From NCBI GenBank assembly GCA_963782885.1, contig CAWALL010000014.1:186001-250000 (forward strand): a stretch of 64,000 bases of DNA. Reading direction: 5' to 3'. The stretch comes from DATAOG01 sp963782885. Its GTDB lineage: Bacteria > Pseudomonadota > Alphaproteobacteria > Geminicoccales > Geminicoccaceae. A program made the translations under genes and the position numbers. This document shows, piece by piece, positions 55,091-63,884 of this stretch; within the stretch, counting starts at the first letter, position 1, and each line of letters starts with the position of its first letter. The notes beneath the pieces are model-generated. The model searched no databases. It was not told where the DNA came from and worked only from the letters and a program-made list of their open reading frames with translations.

Positions 55091-57148
55091 ATGACCAGGA
55101 CCGAGCTCGATCAACTGGCGATCAACACGATCCGGACGCTCTCGATCGACGCGGTCCAGCAGGCGAAGTCGGGCCATCCTGGGACGCCGATGGCGCTGGC
55201 CCCGCTGGTCTATACGCTCTGGAACCGGGTCCTGCGCTTCGATCCGCAGGATCCGATCTGGCCCAACCGCGACCGCTTCGTTCTGTCGAACGGCCATGCC
55301 TCGATGCTGCTGTGGTCCGTGCTGTATCTGACGGGCACCCGGGCGGTGAACGCGGAGTACGAACGCCTGGGCGAGCCGTCGGTCACGCTCGACGACATCC
55401 GCCACTTCCGCCAACTCGACAGCAAGGCGCCGGGGCACCCGGAGTACCACTGGGTGTCCGGGGTCGAGACGACGACGGGCCCGCTGGGCCAGGGGATCGC
55501 GACCAGCGTCGGCATGGCGATCGCGCGGAAGTGGCTTGCCAGCCGCTACAACCAGCCCGGCTTCGAGCTGTTCGACTACGACATCTATGCGGTCTGCGGC
55601 GACGGCTGCCTGATGGAAGGGGTCGGCTCGGAGGCGGCCTCGCTGGCCGGCCATCTCGGCCTCGACGACCTGTGCTGGATCTACGACAACAATCACATCA
55701 CGATCGAAGGCAACACGCGCATCACGTTCACCGAGGATGTCGCGGCGCGCTTCCTCAGCTATCGATGGAACGTGCTGCGGGTCGGCGATGCCAATGATCT
55801 CGAGCGGATCGAGGATGCGCTCGCGGTCTTCCGGAGCACCAAGGGCCGGCCGAGCCTGATCATCCTGGACAGCCACATCGGCTATGGCTCGCCGCACAAG
55901 ATCGATACCGCGGCAGCCCATGGCGAGCCCTTGGGCGAGGAGGAGGTCCGGCTCACCAAGCGCGCCTATGGCTGGCCGGAGGATGCCAGGTTCCTCGTGC
56001 CCGACGGGGTCCTGGAGCAGTTCGATGCCGGGATCGGCGCGCGCGGCGCCAAGGCACGGCGCGACTGGGAGGCGCTCTTTGCCGCTTATCGCGAGCAGTT
56101 CCCGGAGCTCGCCACCGAGATCGAGCAGATGCAGCGGCGCGAGCTGCCGGCGGGGTGGGATCGCGACCTGCCGAGCTTCCCGCCCGATCCCAAGGGCATT
56201 GCCGGGCGCGAAGCCTCGGGTGAGGTGTTGAACGCGCTCGCGCAGAACATCCCCTGGTTGCTGGGCGGGTCGGCGGACCTCGGGCCTTCGAACAAGACGA
56301 CGCTTAAATTCGCCGGCGCCGGCGACTTCGAGGCCGACAATCCCGCCGGTCGGAACCTCCATTTCGGCATCCGCGAGCACGCCATGGCGGCGATCGTGAA
56401 CGGTCTGTCGCTCTCCAAGCTGCGGGCGTTCGGGGCTACCTTCTTCATCTTCAGCGACTACGCCCGGCCGGCTATCCGGCTCTCGGCGCTCATGGAGCTG
56501 CCGACCATCTTCGTCTTCACCCACGACGCCATGGGCGACGGCGAGGACGGGCCGACCCACCAGCCGGTCGAGCAGCTGATCTCGCTGCGCGCGATTCCGG
56601 GCCTGGTCGTGCTCAGGCCCGGCGATGCCAATGAGGTCGTCGAGGCCTACCGCTACGTCCTGCAGCTGCGCCACCAGCCGGCGGTGATCGCCCTCTCGCG
56701 CCAGCCGCTGCCAACGTTCGATCGCGACCGCTACGCCTCGGCGGCCGGCCTCGCGCAAGGCGCCTATGTCATGGCCGACGCCCCCGGCGGCCCGCCCGAG
56801 ATCATCCTCATCGCGTCGGGCAGCGAGGTCTCTCTCGTCGTCGACGCCCATGAGGAGCTCACCTCCCAAGGAATCCGCTCCCGGGTCGTCTCTATGCCGT
56901 CCTGGGACATCTTCGAGCACCAGCCTCAGGCCTATCGAGAAAGCGTGCTGCCGCCCGAGGTGACGGCGCGGATCGCCGTCGAGCAGGGGTCGCGGCTGGG
57001 CTGGGAGCGCTACATCGGCGCCGCCGGCCTGATCATCGGCATGAAGACCTTCGGCGCGTCCGCGCCGCTCAAGGAGCTGCAGCGCAAGTTCGGCTTCGAG
57101 CCCGAGCGGGTCGTCGCGGCCGCCAGGGAACTGCTCGGATGCAAGTGA
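55091..57148 (+). CDS. tkt: Transketolase
   Basis: Predicted 685-residue thiamine-diphosphate enzyme. N-terminal: VQQAKSGHPGTPMALAPLVY, TTTGPLGQGIATSVGMAIAR, YAVCGDGCLMEGVGSEAASL with the GDG-N cofactor motif (WIYDNNHITIEG). Middle: HFGIREHAMAAIVNGLSLSK with the catalytic Glu, and FTHDAMGDGEDGPTHQPVEQ. C-terminal regulatory domain is present. It exchanges two-carbon units between ketose and aldose phosphates. GGAAGGGGAGTGG lies before the ATG. Intact. Confidence 0.95.
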   Translation: MTRTELDQLAINTIRTLSIDAVQQAKSGHPGTPMALAPLVYTLWNRVLRFDPQDPIWPNRDRFVLSNGHASMLLWSVLYLTGTRAVNAEYERLGEPSVTLDDIRHFRQLDSKAPGHPEYHWVSGVETTTGPLGQGIATSVGMAIARKWLASRYNQPGFELFDYDIYAVCGDGCLMEGVGSEAASLAGHLGLDDLCWIYDNNHITIEGNTRITFTEDVAARFLSYRWNVLRVGDANDLERIEDALAVFRSTKGRPSLIILDSHIGYGSPHKIDTAAAHGEPLGEEEVRLTKRAYGWPEDARFLVPDGVLEQFDAGIGARGAKARRDWEALFAAYREQFPELATEIEQMQRRELPAGWDRDLPSFPPDPKGIAGREASGEVLNALAQNIPWLLGGSADLGPSNKTTLKFAGAGDFEADNPAGRNLHFGIREHAMAAIVNGLSLSKLRAFGATFFIFSDYARPAIRLSALMELPTIFVFTHDAMGDGEDGPTHQPVEQLISLRAIPGLVVLRPGDANEVVEAYRYVLQLRHQPAVIALSRQPLPTFDRDRYASAAGLAQGAYVMADAPGGPPEIILIASGSEVSLVVDAHEELTSQGIRSRVVSMPSWDIFEHQPQAYRESVLPPEVTARIAVEQGSRLGWERYIGAAGLIIGMKTFGASAPLKELQRKFGFEPERVVAAARELLGCK

Positions 57149-58788
57149 CCCACATGATCGATCCGGTCAGGAGCAAGGGCAGGAGTACGACCAGGATGGC
57201 GGGCCAGCAGGACCAGCCGAGATCGGCTAGGGGCGGGACGCAGGCCGACGGTGCCGCGGTCGCGCCGCCCTGCGCCATGGTGATCTTCGGCGCCGCCGGC
57301 GACCTGACCAGGCGCCTGATCGCGCCGGCGCTCTACAATCTGGTCACTGCCAAGCGCCTGTCCCACGGATTTCAGCTCGTCGGTGTCGACCTGGCCTCCA
57401 AGACTGCGGAGGAATGGCGCCAGGACCTCACCGGAGCAATGCAAGGATTCGTCGCCAGCGATGGCGAGTGCCAGGCCGACCACATCGACCGGGCGCCATG
57501 GCGCTGGCTCACCGACCGCATGAGCTATCTGCAGGGCGACCTCAACGATCCGGGAACTTACCGCCGACTCGGCGAGCATCTGGCGGGACTTGACGGGACA
57601 GCCAGCACGGCGGGCAACCACCTGTTCTATCTCGCCGTCGCGGACCGCTTCTTCGCGGTGGTGGTCGACGGGCTCGGGGCCGCGGGCTTGGTGACGGAAA
57701 GCGACGGCCAATGGCGCCGGGTCGTGATCGAAAAGCCCTTCGGCCACGATCTGCCCTCGGCCAGAGCGCTCAACGCCGAGATTCTGAGGACGCTGCAGGA
57801 GCATCAGATCTACCGGATGGACCATTTCCTCGGCAAGGAGACGGTCCAGAACATCATGGCGCTGCGCTTTGCCAACGGTCTGTTCGAGCCGCTGTGGAAT
57901 CGGCAGCACATCGACCATGTCCAGATCACCGTGGCGGAGACCGTCGGCGTCGAGCACCGAGGCAAGTTCTACGAGAAGACCGGGGCGCTCCGCGACATGG
58001 TGCCCAACCATGTCTTTCAGCTGCTGGCGATGACGGCCATGGAGCCACCGATCTCGTTCGATGCCGATGCCGTTCGGGCCAAGAAGGCGGAGGTCCTCGA
58101 GGCCGTACGGCTATTCAAGCCGGGGCGGGCACTGAGGGACGTCGTACGAGGCCAGTACGACGCCGGCATTGTCCTCGGCGAGGCGGTGCCGGCGTATCGC
58201 CAGGAGCCCGACGTGGCCCCGGATTCGAATACCGAGACCTTCGTCGCCTGCAAGCTGAAGATCGACAACTGGCGCTGGGCTGGCGTGCCTTTCTACCTGC
58301 GCACCGGAAAGCATATGGCGCGCCGGTGGACCGAGATCGCCATCCGCTTCTACCAGGCCCCGTACACGCTCTTCCGCGGCACGAATGTGGAGCGGATGCA
58401 TCCCAACTGGATGGTCCTCCGCATCCAGCCCGACGAGGGGATCTCGCTGGAGTTCGCGGCCAAGCGCCCCGGACCGTCGGTGCGGCTCGGCACCGTCAGC
58501 ATGGACTTCGCCTACCAGTCCTACTTCAAGATGGCGTGCAACACCGGCTACGAGACGCTCCTCTACGACTGTATGATCGGCGACGCGACCCTGTTTCAAC
58601 GCGCCGACAATGTCGAGGTTGGCTGGCGAGTGGTGCAGCCCATCCTCGACGCCTGGGCAGACAGTCCGCCGCAGGATTTTCCGAATTATGTCGCGGGCGG
58701 GAGCGGCCCCGCCGCGGCCGACGAGTTGCTGGCGCGCGATGGCCGCGCCTGGCGGACGCTCGATGAGCAGGTCCCGCGGAGGTCCTGA
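57139..58788 (+). CDS. zwf: Glucose-6-phosphate 1-dehydrogenase
   Basis: Predicted up to 549 residues. CAMVIFGAAGDLTRRLIAPA is the NADP loop; VVIEKPFGHDLPSARALNAE and YRMDHFLGKETVQNIMALRF form the substrate-binding signature, and VPFYLRTGKHMARRWTEIAI the C-terminal part. It oxidises glucose-6-P to 6-phosphogluconolactone. The start is uncertain: ATG at 57139 overlaps the tkt stop, ATG at 57154 follows it, and 57196 is also in frame; the first 35 residues are not conserved. Ends with TGATG overlap into the next gene. Confidence 0.93.
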   Translation: MQVTHMIDPVRSKGRSTTRMAGQQDQPRSARGGTQADGAAVAPPCAMVIFGAAGDLTRRLIAPALYNLVTAKRLSHGFQLVGVDLASKTAEEWRQDLTGAMQGFVASDGECQADHIDRAPWRWLTDRMSYLQGDLNDPGTYRRLGEHLAGLDGTASTAGNHLFYLAVADRFFAVVVDGLGAAGLVTESDGQWRRVVIEKPFGHDLPSARALNAEILRTLQEHQIYRMDHFLGKETVQNIMALRFANGLFEPLWNRQHIDHVQITVAETVGVEHRGKFYEKTGALRDMVPNHVFQLLAMTAMEPPISFDADAVRAKKAEVLEAVRLFKPGRALRDVVRGQYDAGIVLGEAVPAYRQEPDVAPDSNTETFVACKLKIDNWRWAGVPFYLRTGKHMARRWTEIAIRFYQAPYTLFRGTNVERMHPNWMVLRIQPDEGISLEFAAKRPGPSVRLGTVSMDFAYQSYFKMACNTGYETLLYDCMIGDATLFQRADNVEVGWRVVQPILDAWADSPPQDFPNYVAGGSGPAAADELLARDGRAWRTLDEQVPRRS

Positions 58789-59606
58789 TGGCAGAAAAGC
58801 GGAAGATTTCCTTGGTGCTGGCGGATGTGGACGGCACGCTCGTCACCGAGGAGAAGGTTCTGACGCAGCGGGCGGAGAGCGCGGTCAAGGCCTTGCGCAA
58901 CGCCGGGATCCGCTTCGCCATCACCAGCGGTCGGCCGCCGCTCGGCATGGCCATGCTGTTCGACGCGCTCGATCTCGATACCCCGATCGCCGGCTTCAAC
59001 GGCGGGCTTTTCGTCGAGCGGAATCTCACGATCCTGGAGCAAAAGACGGTGCCTCTCGATGTGACGCGGCAGGCCCTCGATCTCATTCGCGACCATGGTC
59101 TCGACGCCTGGGTCTACTGCGGCAACGAGTGGCTGATCACCAAACCCGGCGCTCCCCACGTCGCGCGTGAGGCATGGACGGTCAAATTCGAGCCCAAGGT
59201 CGTGCCGGATTTCGATGGTTTGCTGGACCAGGTCGCGAAGATCGTCGGCGTCAGCGACGATCTCGAACGGGTCCGGCGCTGCGAGGCCGACGCCCAGGCC
59301 GCATTTGGCCAGTCTGCGACCGCGAGAAGGTCGCAGCCCTATTACCTCGACATCACCAACAAGGACGCGAACAAGGGGGCGGTCCTGGAGTACCTCTCAC
59401 GCCGCATGGGCGTACCGCCCGAGCAGATCGCCACGATCGGCGATCAACCGAACGATGTGCTGATGTTCCAAGTGTCCGGCTTCAGCATCGCGATGGGCAA
59501 CGCGTCCGATGAGGTGAAGGCGCAAGCCTCCGCTGTCACCGATTCCTACAACGACGAGGGCTTCGCCAACGCGATGGAACGCTGCATTCTCGGTTCGATC
59601 GCCTAG
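58788..59606 (+). CDS. Cof-type HAD-IIB phosphatase
   Basis: Predicted 272-residue HAD hydrolase. ISLVLADVDGTLVTEEKVLT holds the nucleophile; RFAITSGRPPLGMAMLFDAL is motif II; LEYLSRRMGVPPEQIATIGD and NDVLMFQVSGFSIAMGNASD are the Lys and GD-xxND motifs. These enzymes dephosphorylate sugar phosphates and related metabolites. It is translationally coupled to zwf (TGATG). Intact. Confidence 0.9.
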   Translation: MAEKRKISLVLADVDGTLVTEEKVLTQRAESAVKALRNAGIRFAITSGRPPLGMAMLFDALDLDTPIAGFNGGLFVERNLTILEQKTVPLDVTRQALDLIRDHGLDAWVYCGNEWLITKPGAPHVAREAWTVKFEPKVVPDFDGLLDQVAKIVGVSDDLERVRRCEADAQAAFGQSATARRSQPYYLDITNKDANKGAVLEYLSRRMGVPPEQIATIGDQPNDVLMFQVSGFSIAMGNASDEVKAQASAVTDSYNDEGFANAMERCILGSIA

Positions 59607-59624
59607 CGGCGCGGGAGGGGTCGA

Positions 59625-60350
59625 GTGATCGGGCGCGTCGAGATACTGCCGGACCCGGTGGCGCTGGCGCGGCACGTGGCCGAATGGATGACGGCGGCGG
59701 CACTGGCGGCGAAGGCCACGTTCCGGGTCTCGCTCTCGGGCGGGTCGACGCCGAAGGCGCTGTACGGGCTGCTCGCCTCGGATGAATTCAGGGGCCGTTT
59801 CCCCTGGCAGCTGGTCTCGTGGTACTGGGGGGATGAGCGCTTCGTTCCCCATGACCATCCCGAAAGCAATTACAGGATGGCCCTCGAAACGATGCTCGCC
59901 AAGGCGCCCGTGCCGTCGGAGAACATTCATTCCGTCCCGGCCGACGGCACGCCCGAAGACGCCGCCCGGCGCTACGAGCGGACGCTGCAGGAGGCCTATG
60001 GCGCGACGGTGCTCGATCCGGCCCGCCCGCTGTTTGACCTCACGCTGCTCGGCCTCGGTCCCGACGGCCACACCGCTTCGCTGCTGCCCGGAGAGCCCGT
60101 GCTGGAGGAGCGCAAGCGCTGGGTGGTCGCCGTCGCGCACGGACGGCCCGAAGTCCGCATCGCAATGACCTATCCCGCGATCGAGAGCAGCCAGCGTGTC
60201 GCGTTTCTGGTGGCCGGTCGCGAGAAAGCGTCCATCCTGCGGGACATCCGGGCCGGCGACAGCCAGGCGCCAGCGGCCCGGGTGCGACCCTTGGGCGAAC
60301 TCTTCTGGTTTGTCGATAGCGCGGCGGCTGGCGCAGGAGCGAGCCCGTAG
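59625..60350 (+). CDS. pgl: 6-phosphogluconolactonase
   Basis: Predicted 241 residues of the NagB/Pgl fold: FRVSLSGGSTPKALYGLLAS, LVSWYWGDERFVPHDHPESN, LLGLGPDGHTASLLPGEPVL (catalytic His). It hydrolyses 6-phosphogluconolactone between the Zwf and Gnd steps. GTG start at 59625 with GGGAGGGG upstream. Intact; ends in TAG. Confidence 0.93.
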   Translation: MIGRVEILPDPVALARHVAEWMTAAALAAKATFRVSLSGGSTPKALYGLLASDEFRGRFPWQLVSWYWGDERFVPHDHPESNYRMALETMLAKAPVPSENIHSVPADGTPEDAARRYERTLQEAYGATVLDPARPLFDLTLLGLGPDGHTASLLPGEPVLEERKRWVVAVAHGRPEVRIAMTYPAIESSQRVAFLVAGREKASILRDIRAGDSQAPAARVRPLGELFWFVDSAAAGAGASP

Positions 60351-60393
60351 CCCGGCCGGCGCGCGATCCAAACGGCGTCTTGATGGATCTTGC

Positions 60394-61120
60394 ATGTCCG
60401 CAACCGATGCAATCCACGCGCGCAGCCCGGCGCTGACGGTGCCGCCGGTTCTGATCGCGCCTTCCGTGCTGTCGGCGGACTTCACGCGCCTGGGCGAGGA
60501 GGTGCGCGCGGTCGATCGCGCCGGCGCCGACTGGATTCATGTCGATGTGATGGATGGCCGCTTCGTGCCCAACATCACGATCGGGCCGGTCGTGTTGCAG
60601 GCCATCCGACGGTCGACTGCCAAGCCCCTCAATGTGCATCTCATGATCGTCGAGCCGGAGCGCTATCTCGAGGTGTTCGCCGAGGCGGGGGCGGATCACC
60701 TGCTCGTCCAGGCCGAGCCCGGCTCCACGATCCACCTGCATCGAGTGCTGAGCCAGATTCGAGCTCTCGGCAAGAAGGCGGGCGTGGTGCTGGATCCGGC
60801 GAGCCAGCCGGAGCTGATCGAATATGTCCTCCCATCTTTGCGATATCATCCTGGTCATGACCGTGAACCCGGGATTTGGCGGCCAGGCCTTCCTGCCCGA
60901 GATGCTGCCCAAGATCCGGCGCCTGCGGGCGATCTGCGCCGAGCGGGGTCTCGATCCGGTGATCGAGGTCGATGGCGGCGAGAACGTGAGGACGGCCGGT
61001 TAGGCTGCCGCCGCCGGCGCCACGGCCATCGTCGCCGGCTCGGCGATTTTCGGCACCAAAGATTACGCGGCGGCGATCGCGGCCATCCGCGCCAACGCCA
61101 CGGCGGAGGCCCAGTCATGA
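60394..61120 (+). pseudogene. rpe: Ribulose-phosphate 3-epimerase, disrupted
   Basis: Start IAPSVLSADFTRLGEEVRAV, DWIHVDVMDGRFVPNITIGP and LNVHLMIVEPERYLEVFAEA are in frame from the ATG at 60394. Near 60832 the frame shifts; the remainder HLCDIILVMTVNPGFGGQAF and IEVDGGENVRTAG is in the next frame, then TAG at 61000-61002 interrupts before AAAAGATAIVAGSAIFGTKD. The real end overlaps rpiA by ATGA. Two separate lesions make this a pseudogene as read. Confidence 0.87.
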
Positions 61121-62283
61121 GCGCGCCGCCTCCCGATACCGGGCGCGACGCGCTCAAGCGCGCAGCCGCCGAGGCCGCGGTGGAGCTCGTGCAGGACGGG
61201 ATGGTCGTCGGGCTCGGCACCGGCTCGACCGCGGCGTTTGCCGTCGAGGCGCTCGCGCAACGTCACCGGCAGGGCCTGCAATTCGTCGGCATTCCGACCT
61301 CCGAGCGCACGGCAGCCCAGGCGGCAGCCGCGGGCATTCCGCTCACGTCCTTCGCCGAGCATCGGCAGCTCGATCTGACGATCGACGGGGCGGACGAGGT
61401 GGAACGCGGCACGCTCAATCTGATCAAAGGCCTTGGCGGCGCCTTGCTGCGCGAGAAGATCGTCGCCGCCGCGAGCCGGCGGCTCGCGATCGTCGCGGAC
61501 GGGGAGAAGCTCGTAGATCGGCTGGGTACGCGCGCACCGGTTCCGGTCGAGGTCGTGGCCTTCGGGCTGGAAGCGACCCGGGCGGCCCTCGAGGGTCTCG
61601 GCGCCAGCGCGCGGCTGCGCCTGACGCCGGCAGGCGAGCCCTTCGCCACCGACAGCGGCAACCGCATCCTCGACTGCGGCTTCGGTCCGATCGCCGATCC
61701 GGCGGGGCTGGAGGCGCGCATCAGGCGGGTCGTGGGCGTGGTCGAAAGCGGCCTGTTCATCGGCCGCGCCGATCCGGTCTTCGTCGCCGACGCGGCCGGC
61801 GTCCACGCCTCGACAGCGCGCGCCCATCGCGGCGGCCCGCCGATCCTGGTGATCATGGGCGTGTCGGGGACGGGCAAGTCGACCATCGCGCAGGAACTGA
61901 CAGCGCGCCTCGGCTGGTCCTTCGAGGAAGGCGACGCGCTCCATCCCGAGGCGAACATCGCCAAGATGCACGCCGGAATTCCGCTGACCGATGCCGACCG
62001 CCAGCCCTGGCTCGAGCGCGTGGCCGCCTGGATCGACGGTCAGCGCGCGAACAAACAGCCGGGGATCATCACCTGCTCCGCGCTCAAGCGATCCTATCGC
62101 CAGATCATCGTCGGCGATCGGCCGGAGGTGCGGCTGGTCTATCTCCGCGGCGGCCGCGACTTCATCGCCGAGCACCTGGCGGGGCGCCGCGGCCATTTCA
62201 TGCCCGCAAGCCTGCTTGCGGCTCCGCCTGCCAGGTGTAATCCCGCTGGAAAACAGGAATCACGAATTGGGAGGCGCCATTGA
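61117..62283 (+). CDS. rpiA: Ribose-5-phosphate isomerase A fused to truncated gluconokinase
   Basis: Residues 1-230 are RpiA: DGMVVGLGTGSTAAFAVEAL, LDLTIDGADEVERGTLNLIK, KGLGGALLREKIVAAASRRL, FATDSGNRILDCGFG. With no stop, a 12-residue linker leads to gluconokinase (GntK): ILVIMGVSGTGKSTIAQELT (P-loop), FEEGDALHPEANIAKMHAGI, PLTDADRQPWLERVAAWIDG and ITCSALKRSYRQI. The kinase ends at RRGHFMPASLL near 62216, where IS110 sequence begins; about the last 30 residues are missing. RpiA is probably functional; the kinase likely not. The fusion could be genuine, or due to a lost stop. Confidence 0.87.
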   Translation: MSAPPPDTGRDALKRAAAEAAVELVQDGMVVGLGTGSTAAFAVEALAQRHRQGLQFVGIPTSERTAAQAAAAGIPLTSFAEHRQLDLTIDGADEVERGTLNLIKGLGGALLREKIVAAASRRLAIVADGEKLVDRLGTRAPVPVEVVAFGLEATRAALEGLGASARLRLTPAGEPFATDSGNRILDCGFGPIADPAGLEARIRRVVGVVESGLFIGRADPVFVADAAGVHASTARAHRGGPPILVIMGVSGTGKSTIAQELTARLGWSFEEGDALHPEANIAKMHAGIPLTDADRQPWLERVAAWIDGQRANKQPGIITCSALKRSYRQIIVGDRPEVRLVYLRGGRDFIAEHLAGRRGHFMPASLLAAPPARCNPAGKQESRIGRRH

Positions 62284-62378
62284 TGATAGTGGTGAAGGGA
62301 CGATCGATGGCCTTCACGGGGGGAAGCCCTTACCCCAGCCATTTGTCACCCTATGCCCGACACATGAGGTAATCGGGT

Positions 62379-62444
62379 GGTTGCTCTCCAGCGATGGGTG
62401 ATCCATCGCTGGTTCGGAGCTGAACTGAACCAAGGAGAGCAACC
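62379..62444 (+). ncRNA. Structured leader of IS110 transposase gene (three-way junction)
   Basis: GGTTGCTCTCC (62379-62389) pairs perfectly with GGAGAGCAACC (62434-62444), which abuts the ATG at 62445. The enclosed 44 nt form AGCGATGG/CCATCGCT (62390-62397 with 62403-62410) and GGTTC/GAACC (62411-62415 with 62427-62431). The GGAG of the 3' arm is the likely ribosome binding site, so the closed form would hide it. Matches the leader at 29306-29379 in shape, not sequence. Confidence 0.65.
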
Positions 62445-63506
62445 ATGGCGTACTATGCCGGACTGGACGTGTCTTTGGAACAGACCTCGGTATGCGTGCT
62501 CGACGAGGGCGGGGCAGTGGTCCTGGAGCGTCGGGTGGCAACCGAGCCGGACGCGATCGCCGCCGCGCTGGCCGCGCTGCCGGAAGGCCCGGCCCGGCTG
62601 CTGCTGGAGACCGGCGGGCTGACGCCGTGGCTGTGGCACGAGCTCAGGGGGCGGGGCTTGGTGGTGCACTGCATCGACGCGCGCCGGGCCAAGGCGCAGC
62701 TGGCGCTGCGGCCGGCCAAGACCGATCGCAACGACGCCCGCGGCCTGGCCGAGATCGCGCGCATGGGCTGGTACGCCAACGTCCGGGTGAAGAGCCTGGA
62801 CCATCATGCGCTGCGCGCCAAGCTGGCGGCGCGCGCGCAGCTGGTCGCGACCGGCCGCGATCTCGGCAACCAGCTGCGTGGGCTGCTGCGGGTCTTCGGG
62901 CTGCGGGTCGGCAAGGGCAAGGGTCAGGCCTTCGAGCAGCGGGTCCTGGCCCTGGTGGCGGACTGTCCGGCGTTGCAGCCGGTGGCCGATGCCCTACTCG
63001 CGGCGCGGCGTGCGCTGCGCGCCGAGGTCGAGCGTCTCGACCGCGGGCTGCTCAGCGCGGCGCGCCGCGACGCCACCTGCCGCCGGCTGATGACCGCTTC
63101 GCTGGCTCCGAGCGCCGACGTGGTGTCGGCGCGGAGCGCGAAGGGCGTCGGCGCGATCACCGCGCTTGCCTACCAGAGCACGGTCGAGACGCCGAGCCGG
63201 TTTCGGCGGGCCGGCGCGGTCGGCGCCTATGTCGGGCTGGTGCCCAGGCGCCATCAGTCGGGCGAGGTCGATCGCTCGGGGCGGATCTCCAAGCAGGGCG
63301 ACGCGCTCCTGCGCGGCTATCTGTACGAAGCGGCGACCGTGCTGCTGGCCCGTCTGCAACGCCCGTGTGCCCTGCGGGCCTGGGGCCGGGCGCTCGCCGA
63401 GCGGATCGGGATGAAGAAAGCGCGGGTGGCGGTCGCCCGCAAGCTCGCGGTGCTGCTGCACCGGTTGTGGACCCGCGAGGAGGATTTCCGCTGGACGGCG
63501 GCATGA
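62445..63506 (+). CDS. IS110-family transposase, intact
   Basis: Predicted 353-residue DEDD recombinase: YYAGLDVSLEQTSVCVLDEG (Asp), LLLETGGLTPWLWHELRGRG (Glu), KTDRNDARGLAEIARMGWYA (Asp pair), then the C-terminal GAITALAYQSTVETPSRFRR, VGAYVGLVPRRHQSGEVDRS. An insertion (LAPSADVVSARSAKG) splits the usual MT-PGVG motif, which is unusual. Related to but distinct from the IS110 at 47514. Confidence 0.9.
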   Translation: MAYYAGLDVSLEQTSVCVLDEGGAVVLERRVATEPDAIAAALAALPEGPARLLLETGGLTPWLWHELRGRGLVVHCIDARRAKAQLALRPAKTDRNDARGLAEIARMGWYANVRVKSLDHHALRAKLAARAQLVATGRDLGNQLRGLLRVFGLRVGKGKGQAFEQRVLALVADCPALQPVADALLAARRALRAEVERLDRGLLSAARRDATCRRLMTASLAPSADVVSARSAKGVGAITALAYQSTVETPSRFRRAGAVGAYVGLVPRRHQSGEVDRSGRISKQGDALLRGYLYEAATVLLARLQRPCALRAWGRALAERIGMKKARVAVARKLAVLLHRLWTREEDFRWTAA

Positions 63507-63660
63507 GCGGCCAACATTAGCCCACCCCGACCAGCACACCGTCCCTGCCGGGGACGCGGGCGGCCGAGATCGCGGAAAAGGTGGGGGCGATGACCCCGTC
63601 TGACACATCGATCCGGCGCCTCGCGACCCTCATGCTGGCGCCTCGAGCCCGAAAAGAACC
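63507..63660. other. Region right of IS110
   Basis: No gene. A hairpin CGTCCC/GGGACG (63540-63545 with 63551-63556) lies 34 nt after the transposase stop and may belong to the element's right end or act as terminator. Confidence 0.4.
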
Positions 63661-63870
63661 ATGACCCCCGGCAGCGACGACAAAAAAGAGCAACCACCCC
63701 CTTGCCCGATTAAAGAACCTTTTCTACTCGCGATCATCCTTTCCTTCATGGGAATGGAACCGTACTGGTTCGCCCACAAGCGCACTCCACTGCCACTGCT
63801 GCGGCGCCCTGCCCCTCTCGATGTGCCGGCATTCCGGGGAAAGGCGCCAGGCCACACGGTTTCGGAGTAG
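63661..63870 (+). CDS. Possible small membrane protein
   Basis: A 69-codon frame (TPGSDDKKEQPPPCPIKEPF, then the hydrophobic LLAIILSFMGMEPYWFA, then a basic tail). No clear ribosome binding site and no family recognised, so it may be fortuitous. Confidence 0.3.
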   Translation: MTPGSDDKKEQPPPCPIKEPFLLAIILSFMGMEPYWFAHKRTPLPLLRRPAPLDVPAFRGKAPGHTVSE

Positions 63871-63884
63871 TCGAGAGGCCGGGC

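Larger units (their letters stand above)
62217..63530 (+). mobile_element. IS110-family element
   Basis: Left limit is set by the end of recognisable gluconokinase coding sequence (about 62216). The right limit is uncertain, shortly after the transposase stop at 63506. IS110 elements lack clear terminal repeats, and the missing gluconokinase end is not found to the right, so a deletion may have followed. Non-coding 62217-62444 contains GTGAAGG/CCTTCAC (about 62292-62318) and the leader structure below. Confidence 0.7.
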
